Positions 11,515 through 21,874 of a stretch of 64,000 nucleotides of DNA are shown piece after piece. Every line of letters begins with the position of its first letter. Positions within the stretch are counted from its first letter, which is position 1. The stretch comes from Gyrodactylus bullatarudis (Eukaryota > Platyhelminthes > Monogenea > Gyrodactylidea > Gyrodactylidae), in the NCBI GenBank assembly GCA_012064415.1, contig SSNU01000208.1:897725-961724 (forward strand), in the 5' to 3' direction. The notes under the pieces are model-generated. The model made no database searches. It had not been told where the DNA came from and saw only the letters and a program-made list of their open reading frames with translations. A program made the position numbers and the translations under genes.

Positions 11515-13165
11515 TTGTTAGAAAATGTTTTTTTATTAATATGTACAGCATAAGAAATAATTAAAAATAAATAATTCTGTATAAAAACATAATAAATCTG
11601 TTTATGAAAAGTCTCATTTTTTTTAATATAATGAGTTTGTTGAAAATATGGCTTGGCAAATAGTAAAAAGTCTCAAAGGCAATTCATATGAACATATTGG
11701 ATTCTTTTAAATTAATGTAAAGAGGAATAAAGAAAAGATTTAGAGTAATCAATTTTGGTCCTAATATGGGCCATAATGGATTTAATATCCCATAGATTAC
11801 TACATTCATCAAGATTATATTTCTCATCAGAAGATCTAAAGGTAGATAGAAGAAAGTGATCTTTGTAAGAGGTGTGTCTTAAATTATAGTTTTGACGCAC
11901 CGGGATAGATGAATTTATAAAATTTTTAATAATGAAGGCATATCTACGGATCCAAAGAGGTTGAAGTCCGGAGATAGAAATAAGTGAATTATAGGAATCC
12001 AAGGTTGGATACAATGAGTGTAAGAACCGATATTGGATTCTTTCAATCACTAAGGATTGATAATTATTTATGTGAGGCAATAAAGGACTTAGATAATCAA
12101 AATGGCTTATAATCAGAGATTTATAAGCTTTTAATTTCAATTTAGTCGATTTTGAAAATTTTTGTATGATCTTCAAAAAGTAAAATATTTTTGGAAAATT
12201 TGAAAACGGGTTTATATTTAGTTTTAAATCAATACTGAAACCCAGATCTGAAGTAAAGGAGACAATTTCTCCAGGAAGTAGAAGCGATTCCATGAGGGTT
12301 GCAGGGAGTCCCAATGGGAGTAATAATTTACATTTATCTCTATTTATATAGAGCCCCATGGTCTCAAGGGAATCTTTGAGAGAGTAGAAGTAGTTGTTTA
12401 TTTTCAATATATCAAGGGAATTTTTCACCTTGAAGACGAATTTTATATCGTCGGCAAATTTAAAGAGGACACCCTCAATATCCTCTGGGAGCTGAATATC
12501 AGCGAAACAAAGATTAAAGATAAGAGGGCCAATAGTTGAACCTTGAGGAACTCCCGAATTAATGAGTTCTTTCATACTGGTAAAGGTGTTAAAAGCCACA
12601 TACTGTCTTCTATTGACCAATAAGTTTAAGGTCAGGTTAATGATATATGGGTCTATGTTTTTTTCCATAAGTTTACGTCTTATGAATGAAAATTTTAATT
12701 TATCAAAAGCTTTAGAAATGTCAATATAATGAACAATAAAAAATTCTTTAGCTTTTAATAAGGGTTTAGCATAATTTAGAAATTCCAGCATATTAGTTGA
12801 GGTATTTTTCCTTGGTAAAAACCCATGTTGGGAATTATCATGGAAGGGTGAAGGTAGATTCAGGGAAATTTCCCTAGTGACATATCTATCGATTAAGGAA
12901 AGGAAAATATTAAGCGATGATATTGGTCTAAGATCAGAAAAATTTGAATAATTTTTAGACTTAGGGATTGGTGTGATTTTAACAACAAGCCAATCTTGTG
13001 GGATGAAATTTTTAGCTATACAATAATTAAAGAAATTAACAAGTGATATTAGAAAAGCAGGGGGCATATTTTTTAAAAGTAAAAAGGAGTTATAATAATC
13101 ATCAAGACGATTAGGAATTTTACAACTTTCGAAAAAATAATTTAAATCGCTAATTGACATACATG
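11515..13165 (-). mobile_element. 5'-truncated non-LTR retrotransposon insertion
   Basis: The element consists of the RT reading frame at 11712-13160 plus a 3' untranslated part that ends, on the minus strand, in an A-rich tail near 11515. It lacks an upstream endonuclease frame: immediately beyond 13165 the sequence changes to a decayed MITE. This is the usual product of incomplete target-primed reverse transcription. No target-site duplication was identified with confidence. Confidence 0.75.
11712..13160 (-). CDS. Non-LTR retrotransposon reverse transcriptase, 482 codons uninterrupted
   Basis: The protein starts at an ATG and has no internal stop. Visible motifs in order: PIPKSK and FSDLRPISS (residues about 64-82), QHGF (111-114), motif A YIDISKAFD (145-153, with Asp147), motif B NSGVPQGSTIGPLIFN (201-216), motif C FADD (235-238), then the GLYINRDKCKLL primer-grip region and a C-terminal thumb/linker ending in PLWIRR and an Arg-rich segment. 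The pattern is that of the Jockey/CR1-like non-LTR clades. The family copies its own RNA into DNA at a nicked target. All catalytic aspartates are present, so the insertion is fairly young although 5'-truncated. It is more intact than the related element at 3735-5310. Confidence 0.92.
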   Translation of the reverse strand: MSISDLNYFFESCKIPNRLDDYYNSFLLLKNMPPAFLISLVNFFNYCIAKNFIPQDWLVVKITPIPKSKNYSNFSDLRPISSLNIFLSLIDRYVTREISLNLPSPFHDNSQHGFLPRKNTSTNMLEFLNYAKPLLKAKEFFIVHYIDISKAFDKLKFSFIRRKLMEKNIDPYIINLTLNLLVNRRQYVAFNTFTSMKELINSGVPQGSTIGPLIFNLCFADIQLPEDIEGVLFKFADDIKFVFKVKNSLDILKINNYFYSLKDSLETMGLYINRDKCKLLLPLGLPATLMESLLLPGEIVSFTSDLGFSIDLKLNINPFSNFPKIFYFLKIIQKFSKSTKLKLKAYKSLIISHFDYLSPLLPHINNYQSLVIERIQYRFLHSLYPTLDSYNSLISISGLQPLWIRRYAFIIKNFINSSIPVRQNYNLRHTSYKDHFLLSTFRSSDEKYNLDECSNLWDIKSIMAHIRTKIDYSKSFLYSSLH

Positions 13166-13239
13166 GGGCAAAACCGAGGTAGAGTTGAGGAAATCAATCT
13201 GCTCCGGTTCATTGAAATTTTCTACGGATATTCAGATAA

Positions 13240-13398
13240 AGATTCACTTGCATGACTCACAACTCAAGAGAGTACTTACTCAGATGAATTTTACAAATTT
13301 CTCGACACATGCTTCAATACAAAATACTACTTGGAATTGATAGTTCTACCAGAAAAGTTGGTACCAATATGATGTTAATATTTTTTTATCTACCCTAG
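13240..13398 (+). repeat. Decayed, internally deleted copy of the 396-bp MITE
   Basis: It contains the blocks AATTGATAGTTCTACCAGAAA and GTTGGTACCAATATGA and ends near CCCTAG, parallel to the copy at 16540-16935. The central part is missing. It abuts the 5' end of the non-LTR insertion. Confidence 0.5.
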
Positions 13399-13399
13399 T

Positions 13400-15129
13400 G
13401 ACCAAGCTGCCCTGTCTCAAGCTATCAAGCATTCTTGTCGAGGAAATGGTTTGAGTTTAAATCTTTCATTCTACTCAACAATGTCTAAACCACGCATGAT
13501 TATCTAAACAAAATTGTAGACAGCTGTAGGTCTACTAATTAATTAATTATTTTTTTCTTTGAAGTTGCACATTTATTAAATAATAAAAGCATGAATATAT
13601 TATACACAGAAATAGATGGAAATAAATGGAAAACAGGGGAAGATAATTTTGCTTATTTAGCTTATTTTGATATTTTCCACTTGAAAGCGCCAAAATATGT
13701 AACCAATTGTATAATAATTTTGCAAAATTTCCACTCAGATGTATCAAATTAAGCCTTACTACATGAAAAGGGGTATAAAATGAATTCAATCACATGTAAA
13801 CGATCACGCTGTATCGAGAATTTAACGTTTCTTTTATATCCCTTGTAAAAGAGAATAAAAATTCCGACTTTAATTAATGTGGCTTTAATTAGAATTTGGA
13901 TTTCTTGATGCCTTTTTTTCAACGGTATAGAACGCGTTGGATTTTCTCACCATTTTTTGTTTGAACTCGAATATGAGAGAGGCAACAGCAGACTAAATAA
14001 TTAACCGATTCGTTTTTTCAAATTAAGCCTTAAACTATCCAGTACCCACAATAATCTGCTTCTAAGCTTGATTCTGATTGGATGAAACAATTTCCTTGAA
14101 CGTTTTGAATGTTTTTTTAAAATTATTTTGTTTATCTTAACACATAGACATAGAAAGATATTTCCGCGCGAAATTTTTATTGAACACTTTTTTTAATACT
14201 TGAAGGTTAATTCAATTAGTAATACTGGAAGCATTATGGACGTCTATGATACAATAAAAAACACACGGGATAACGGATCTTGTAAAATCATAAAATTATA
14301 CTTTAATAAAAAAAACAAGAAAAAAGAGATAATTCTTTTGTTTTTTTTCAATTCTTCCTAAAAATTAACAGTAGAGAGAAGATGTTTTGGCATAGATTCT
14401 TCAGTCCACTTCATTAGGCAACAGAAACGAGAATAAACAATAAAAACTTGAACTCATCAATATTTGTCTGTTCCTTAATTATGTAACGACTCTACATTCA
14501 AAAGATCACACATAGAAGACGCCATAAAACATTTAAAAAAATAACAATGGAAGCTGAGAGAATTAATAATTTCCCCATTTGTATTCAGCTATTTATTCTC
14601 AGTGGCTCCACCGTTAAGAATCGAGAGACGTCCATTTACTCAAAGAACGCGAAAACATTCTCTTGTAGATTACATGTCTTAAAACTTTCACAAATTCTAT
14701 CAGGAAAATCATTCGAAAAGTTTAAAGTCGTTTAACTTGATCTCTCAAGAAAGATTGACTGTCAAATGCAATCTCAATCAAAAGAACACGTTCTTAATTC
14801 TCATTGGATAAATGGAAATTTAAAGGGTTTTGATTGGTCCATATAATAGAATAACTTGTGACATTTTTGATGGAAAAATATCCTAAATTGAGTAGGCGAT
14901 ATTTTTTGAGAATGTATTCCTTTCTCTTATATCGGCAGTGTATTTCAATTTTCTTTATTACCGTAATTTATTGCCTATGCTGTAACCTGAGGCCATTTGG
15001 GTAAGAAAAGGATGTAAACATTAACATTTAGATTAAAATCCAGTTTTTATTTAAAATTTATTTGAGCCTGTTCGGATTCACAAGGATCTAGTTTTATAAT
15101 AACTAAGCCTAACCCTCAACTCCTCTGTG
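13400..15129. other. Gene-free spacer
   Basis: AT-rich sequence without a supported gene. The longest frames have chance-like composition. Confidence 0.55.
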
Positions 15130-15470
15130 AGCCTATGTGAGCTTTTTCCCTTTTCTCCCCACTGTTCCTATTTATTGGAGAGTTTTGGTGTTTTTCAGCT
15201 TACATTGTATTCTAATCTTATTCATCTTTTACTACTACGATTTTCAAAGAAATACCACTGATGATGCTTTAAGAAATACATATATGGTTTTGAATATAAA
15301 TTTACAAATTATGAATTTAAGTGGATACTCGGACGTTTTTGATAAACAACGTGAATTAATCATTCATAATGATTATAGAAACAATTTTATTAAAGCTGAA
15401 TCATTATTATCCAATTTCAAGAGCTTCGTGAACCCTAAAAATGTTTCCTTCTTCAAATAGGATTTATTGT
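15130..15470 (+). mobile_element. Penelope-like element head segment, copy 2
   Basis: It carries the same ordered blocks as 5398-5640: TGTGAGCTTTTT, TTGGAGAGTTTTGGTG, CCACTGATGATGC, AAGTGGATACTCGGACG. A frame stays open from about 15137 to 15460 and after the hydrophobic start encodes a plausible N-terminal Penelope segment (YSDVFDKQRELIIHND, then KAESLLSNFKSFV). CTGATGA at 15258-15264 and GAAA at 15273-15276 are spaced as in a minimal hammerhead, followed by TATATGG that can pair with the preceding CCA. Helix II is mismatched. The rest of the element (RT, GIY-YIG) is absent downstream. Confidence 0.68.
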
Positions 15471-15584
15471 CAATAGGAAAATTGTTTTGTTCCATGATGG
15501 AATCTGAAATCTTCAATAAAAATTAGTGAAAGATTAGATCTAATTGGAATATATAACCAACCATTATCCAAAGCTTCTTCCAGA

Positions 15585-15655
15585 CGTTTCGGTCCTGGAT
15601 AGTCAAGTACCTTCTTCAGTTCAGGTTACAAGCGTCTCATCCACAAAATAAGGAA
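15585..15655 (-). ncRNA. Hammerhead-like motif, degenerate
   Basis: On the minus strand CTGAAGA is followed by GGTACT, a loop, GGACC and GAAACGTC. The order and spacing match the motif at 17257-17295, but helix II has only three clear pairs and one extra A follows the first core. The flanking sequence also matches the 17120-17295 palindrome. It is probably a decayed Penelope-associated ribozyme. Confidence 0.4.
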
Positions 15656-16137
15656 TATTTTCAAGTTAAAGAAAACGCTTTTAATGTTTTATTCTCATGA
15701 TTTCTTTTAACTTGAGTTCATATTATTTCTTCCAATCAAGTTGCAGAATTGACTCAAATCTGGATAAAATTGAAAATTCTCTAATTTTTCATTCTCATCG
15801 ATTAAAATCGTCTTTTATTCAATAATTTTCTTCATCTTCTTAGAGAGGAATGAAAAGATATTTTATTAAAATACTTGAAGAATCATTTTATCATAACGAT
15901 AGGCGATGCTCATACAAGATTACAATAAAATTTTCTCTACAATGTTTAAAGGGTAAAATTTCTCTCGAATTAATTTCCCAAATATATACATAGACAAAAA
16001 CATTCATCAAAAAGTGCTTAAATCATTCCATTTTAAAAGGCATTTTCGTTTCACAGTAAATCATGTAAATTCTGTCAAGTTATTCCTCCTCTCTCCCTTT
16101 AGTTGTTCTTCTCTCCCTATGGAATGACGTGAAATCT

Positions 16138-17984
16138 TTATGATAAATTAACTCTTTGTTTAACTATGGAAAATTTAACGGAATGTAAATCAACATTCAT
16201 TTCACCCAAAACATCAGAGAAAAGATAGAGACCCCCGTCTCTCTTTGTTTGGATTTGAAGATCACTTGAGGTAAGATTCCAAGCTACATCCCATTGTGAT
16301 CTATTCTCTTCCTGTGTTCTGAAAACCATTCAACAAACAATGAATAATTTCCATTATGCCATCAGGGTTCAGGTATTATTACCTTCATATCAATGAACTC
16401 GTTTCACATATTTTGAGATGATTTTCATTGTTTTTTTCGAGATAAAATCGAATATCGATTTTCAAATTTCTTGGATAGAGGCCCTAATAATGACTCATTG
16501 AGTAGTTAATATTAATGAATATGAGTATAGTATATACTAGGCTAGGGTGAAAATTTTACTTTCTCCGAACAACTCACGAGAGGACTTACTTTTCTGATAA
16601 ATTTTAGTACTCAAATCATGTTTTGCATATTTTTAAAGCGTGAGGGTCATTCTCTATTATGTCATTGCCCATTTTTCCCGCAATATCCCACGGACATGAT
16701 CAAATAACGAATTTAACCTCTCTATGGTAAGATTACTATTTTTGAAGATAAAAATTAAGAAACTCATTGAATCGGGTTCATTGAAAATTGAGCGGCAATT
16801 TAAAAATCTTTGGATTTTTAAAACCGAATGGCATAATCATTTTCGACACATTCTTCAATACAAAATAATGCTCAGAATTGATAGTTCTATCAGAAAAGTT
16901 GGTCCTAATATGAAGTTAAAAAATTCAGCCTAGCCTACTGCACACTGTTGGCATGTATCGATGAGAATTTATTATTCTTACAAAAAAGAACTCAAAATTA
17001 TCTTTACTTTCCGGAGAAATATTTATTGAGTAGATCAACGAAAACTATTGGAAAAATACGAACGATTCTGAGGGCGTATACTACTATAATATGATCAGAT
17101 ACTAGGAATATAAATAATGCTGAGATAGTCAAGTATCTTCTTCAGTGGATGAGACGCTTGTAACCTGAACTCTCTTCAATTTGATCTAAAACCTTGGTCC
17201 AGATTTGAAAAAATAGAAAAAATTGAAGAGAGTTCAGGTTACAAGCGTCTCATCCACTGAAGAAGGTACTTGACTGGCTATCTCAGTACCGAAACGTCTT
17301 GAAGAGGCTTTGGAAAAAGGTTGATTATATCTACTTTTACTAATTTTTATTGAAGATTTCAGATTCCATCATGGAACAAAACAATTTCCCTATAAGTAAT
17401 GCTAATTTTATTGCCTCTATGGAAACAAAGTTAGAATTATTTTAGAAAATCTTTATAGGTTCTTAAAAAGTAGTAAATTGTCATTCTGAAGTCAGGATTC
17501 TATAGCTTTGGTAAATGCATTAACCCTTTAAGTCCCAGAGAAGGGTCTTTCATGACTCGCATTCAACTGATTGTTAACACGCTGATAAGGAATCTACAGC
17601 TGTTTTTTTAGTTCGATCATAAATTTTTTGATTCGAAAATCGGCTATCTTGAAAGCTTTAGCAAATAGAGTTCAAGCAATTACATTTTCGAATCCTACAG
17701 ATATGATTACTCGATAGGTCTTATTCTTTAAGAAATACTACACCTTTCTCTCCCTTTTCTTTTTCTACAGATAGACCAATACAAGCCAGAAGACAACATA
17801 GGCAGGTAACAAGCGAACAACGTTATAGTCAACTTTCATTAAATTAAAAATAGCACCAGTTTGACGAATAAGAGAGATTAGATCTTTGCGTATTCCAGGA
17901 GATTTCCTATCGAATGGTAGTAAACAAAGTATTTTTTGCGGTTTATATGAACAATATTGATTTGCTAAAATATCCCAGTGGGAC
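16138..17984 (-). CDS. Two-exon gene fragment, unknown protein
   Basis: Two minus-strand open segments look coding and join in phase. The first, 17984 to 17811, follows an acceptor TACTCTTCAG and contains KILCLLPFDRKSPGIRKDL; a GTTACC donor gives phase 2. The second, 16318 to 16138, follows GGTTTTCAG and runs through WNLTSSDLQIQTKRDGG and LYLFSDVLGEMNVD to TAA. Together they give about 117 residues of a soluble protein with no family I recognise. The start is not seen. The roughly 1.5-kb intron would contain the 396-bp MITE and the hammerhead palindrome. It could also be a pseudogene. Confidence 0.33.
16540..16935 (+). mobile_element. 396-bp MITE (mariner-like TA target), copy A
   Basis: It is flanked by TA on both sides (16538-16539 and 16936-16937). 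The ends are imperfect terminal inverted repeats: GGCTAGGGTGAA at the left and the complement of GGCTAGGCTGAA at the right. A second copy of exactly the same length lies inverted at 21477-21872. The internal 69-codon frame is conserved between the copies only because the DNA is nearly identical, and has no known motif. TA duplication and short terminal repeats suggest mobilisation by a Tc1/mariner transposase, which is an inference. Confidence 0.8.
17120..17295 (+). ncRNA. Inverted repeat carrying a hammerhead-like motif
   Basis: Arms 17120-17182 and 17219-17285 are near-perfect inverted repeats. The right arm leads into CTGAAGA (17257-17263), a perfect 6-bp helix II formed by GGTACT (17265-17270) and AGTACC (17285-17290), then GAAACGTC. 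One unpaired A sits between core and helix II, and helix I is poor. Self-complementary ACGT after GAA could allow a dimeric helix III, as described for minimal hammerheads of Penelope-like elements. Activity is unproven. Confidence 0.5.
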
Positions 17985-17999
17985 CTGAAGAGTAACAAG

Positions 18000-20900
18000 G
18001 ATTAATTTTAGCTCAAGGAGAATCAACACATTGGAAAATGTTTTTTTTTGAGTAGATGAGAGAAATAAATAGAGGCACCAGAATATCATGTTCCCAAGCA
18101 ACTTGATTTTAAATTAGTTACGTTTTTATTAGAGTATAATTATATATATTCCATCCTGGATACACTACAATACACAAGTTTTTAAAATGTCAATAAATAA
18201 AATTAAAATTTTGAGTGTTAAATTACTGACAGATTTGACCAACTCCATGTTATTATACTCACACAGTTGCACGGGAAATGGACAGAATTTTTATCCTGAA
18301 TTTAAGTGAATTATTTATTCATTCAGTCTTGACATCAAATGATTGTTTAGACGAACCAATGAACTGAGAATTGAGCAGGTTCATTCTGTAAATGTCGAAT
18401 AAATAAGATATTTATTTTTATCTCACAGCCAGAAGTGCAGACCTCAACTCGGAGGTGAGAAAGAAACCTCTCGACTGTAAACTGTTCCCATTGCAATTGG
18501 CCAACCTCTGAAGAAATAATCTAAGTATACATATAAGCGCATTTCGTCCTCTTTTGGACTCGTCAGTATGCCATTACCTGAGATTTGGGATAAACAAATA
18601 AGACGAAACTGAGGGGTATATTACCTAAGCATTAAGAACGAAATATTTCTAGTTAACCTTTGTTAGTACTATTCATTAGTTACCAAGATCATTTATATCG
18701 GTAGCGGGTGTTTGGTCTGAAGAGAATCGATGAAAGCAAAGCCTTTATCCACCAAAACATCTTTTGTTCATTCTTAACTACAGCATTAATCCAGGTCAGC
18801 AGTCCAAAAATGTTGTTGAAGAAATCAGGCAACTTATTTCATTCTTATTGTGTAAATATCAATTTGTAAGGAAAATAATAAATAATTCAGATATTATAAT
18901 TACGATATTGGCTTAGAAGTTGTCGAATTACTCCCTAAATATATGTACATCTTGAATGTCTACAATAGAATTATCATTATTTTGATTGCTCAAGCAGATA
19001 ATTATATGTAGAATGTACTGTAGGAAGAAACAGCAGTAGTAGAGTACAGAATTTTAGCTCAGTTTTTTTGGAGTAAGTAACTAAGAAGAAAAAGAACTTT
19101 TGGTTGAATGGATATAATATCCATTGGAAGAAGCAAATTATAATAAATTCGTATAGCCTCATTGAGCGTTTACAGAAATGTAAAAATTGAATTATTTGAA
19201 ATGAGCCAGAGAATAATTCGGTGTCTAGGAAAGAAAATTTCATTCTTAAAAATCACACTACTTTTAAGTAGATTATGTAAAATTTGTAGGAGAAACCATG
19301 GTATTTTCAATTAATTCAAGATATTAATTAATCTTTGTGATCAAATAAATAACTTGCGAGAGAAATTTGATTATTTATAGATTTCTAAAATCCAAAGTAT
19401 AATTGAGTTTTTTGAATTTCAATAAATTTAGATGTGAAAATCATTCAATATATATTTATTTACACCATGATTTTCTCAAAACTTATACACGTACATTAGA
19501 ACCGCCCATAAAATGTCTATATTTGCTAATTTTCAAAAAAATCTCCCGACTCTATAGTGACATATAAAGAAGAAATGATTCTTTTAGTATTCTGTAAAAC
19601 CGATTTGGCCATATGGAAAGGGCCAAAATTATGAATCTTGCGCCAAATCTCCACTTTCCAACTTTCCACTTTAATATTACTATCGATTTCGAAGATTTGA
19701 AGGAGTTCAATGCTGATATTAGTGGACTTGTCGGCTCATCTTTTAACTAGCTCGAAAAGAATAACTAATTTTTCAATGATTGAATTATAGAAAAAATAAT
19801 TTTCTTCGAGTCAGTTTCCGACCAAAAGTCATCCCTACACATACTTGGATGAAAATGTTATTACTATTCTTGAAAATTCAATCTTTTATTGATCTATAAA
19901 AGTGCGTAGTTATTCTTTTCCCATTCATCTATCCATCTAGAGAGAAAAAAATGTGGATTTGTTTACATACCAGGTATTGATGATGTTGATGATAGTATGG
20001 GAATATATATTAATATAATAATAATAATAATTACAATTTCAATTTTTTTATACTAAATAATAATCTAGTTTTTTTTGATCTCTATAAAACTATCAAATAT
20101 TCATACACACATCTATCTATCTGTATCAATACATCATTAGTGATTTGAAATACAGTGGAAAACATCAAGTGACCATATACTATTTCTATTTAATATCATC
20201 AGTCCCTCCCTGAATTAGAACTATGAGATCTAATTATTATTATTCATTTCAAATCATGTTATTCGAGCGTAAATAGAAAAAAATGTTCATCAAAGCGAAA
20301 ATATAAAATCTCTGGCTGAAATTGGAGAATATATACTCTTTTAATTAAACCAATAGTTAGGAGGGGGTTTTGAAAAATCTTTCTTCAAATTCACTCGATC
20401 TATAAATCGGTAATTTTTGATCAGTCATTTCGAATTATACAGAAAATTTCATTCAAAAAGTTCCTTTAGTTACTCAATCAAAAACTGAATTTCATTCTGA
20501 AATGACCTGACTACTTTTATGTAGGTCTGAGGTCAAAACGAAAACATAAATAATAAAGAAAATTGTATGTAGTGGGTGTAGTGGGGGTTCTATATCTCAA
20601 TTTTGTTAATTATTTTGTATAAATATCTAGCCGGTGTAAGTTACACCGTGTAAGAGTCTTATGAGAACCGGTGAATTAAAAGCTTTATCACTAATTATTC
20701 ACTTGTCTTCCAATCCTCATAATGAATTTCTTATTGATAAAAACTGAGATGGGGATCTTTATGTCTTTATTATTGAAAGCTTTAGAAAGGCAAGTGGTCG
20801 GAAACCATTTTGATATTTGATATTTCGTATTAAAAGATGCTAAAAGATCAACTATTGCCCAAAAGATAGTCACCGCAAGGGATTCGTTTTCATTTCATCA

Positions 20901-21476
20901 ATGTTAGAAAGCCCTTAGTCTCTTTGTCATTCAGAAAAATTACTGCAAAACGAGTAACACAAATGTTCTAGAGATTATCCTCATTTTCACTATTTATTTA
21001 TATTTTTGAGTAAGAGGATAATTTTCAGCAATCTGTTGATGCCAGAGAGATGATTAATAGATTTTCTTACTTTTTTTCTATCAATAATGCTTTTACTCTA
21101 AAACTAAGTCAACAAATCGATTCAACAAATCAACAAAATCCAATAAATCAGTGTTTATGCATTTAATGAATCAGTAATCTTCAATCTAACAATAATAATT
21201 ATTGTTATTAGAGAATTAGATTGTGATATGCTTTTATCACATCAGGGAAATTATAATATTAGTATTGATGAAATTATTCATGTTTACAGATTTATAAACA
21301 AAATGATGCATTCAAGTGTAATACTGAACACTAAATCAACACAAAGCTGTATAATATAACTGACAAAATTGACATCTTCGGATAAAGCAAAGAATTAGCT
21401 CTCAAATTATGGTCCAAGCTTTGGGATATTCTAACTTTTTTGATTTCTATTATCTATAGTCCTACTGTATATACTA
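18000..21476. other. Gene-poor spacer between the MITE copies
   Basis: Apart from the hammerhead core at 18525-18572 and a segment at 20870-20953 that is repeated inverted at 8344-8429, nothing is firmly supported. A minus-strand frame at 20691-20873 has protein-like composition next to that repeat and may be part of an unrecognised element. Confidence 0.5.
18525..18572 (-). ncRNA. Hammerhead ribozyme candidate with intact core
   Basis: Read on the minus strand, CTGACGA (18566-18560) is followed directly by GTCC, a six-nt loop and GGAC, giving a perfect 4-bp helix II, then GAAA (18545-18542). These are all the invariant core positions of a hammerhead with C at the variable position 7. GCATA before the core can pair with TATGT (18533-18529) as helix I, which puts a UUA cleavage triplet just before it. 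Helix III is then very short or needs a second molecule. The invariant bases plus helix II are unlikely to arise by chance in 64 kb. Confidence 0.6.
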
Positions 21477-21872
21477 GGCTAGGCTGAATTTTTTAACCTC
21501 ATATTAGGACCAACTTTTCTGATAGAACTATCAATTCTAAGCATTATTTTGTATTGAAGAATGTGTCGAAAATGATTATGCCATTCGGTTTTAAAAATCC
21601 AAAGATTTTTAAATTGCCGCTCAATTTTCAATGAACCCGATTCAATGAGTTTCTTAATTTTTATCTTCAAAAATAGTAATCTTACCATAGAGAGGTTAAA
21701 TTCGTTATTTGATCATGTCCGTGGGATATTGCGGGAAAAATGGGCAATGACATAATAGAGAATGACCCTCACGCTTTAAAAATATGCAAAACATGATTTG
21801 AGTACTAAAATTTATCAGAAAAGTAAGTCCTCTCGTGAGTTGTTCGGAGAAAGTAAAATTTTCACCCTAGCC
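21477..21872 (-). mobile_element. 396-bp MITE, copy B (inverted)
   Basis: It is flanked by TA at 21475-21476 and 21873-21874. It has the same length and almost the same sequence as copy A; the internal frame differs by a single residue (Lys to Arg). The near-identity and opposite orientation indicate a recent duplication or insertion. The two copies enclose about 4.5 kb. Confidence 0.8.
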
Positions 21873-21874
21873 TA

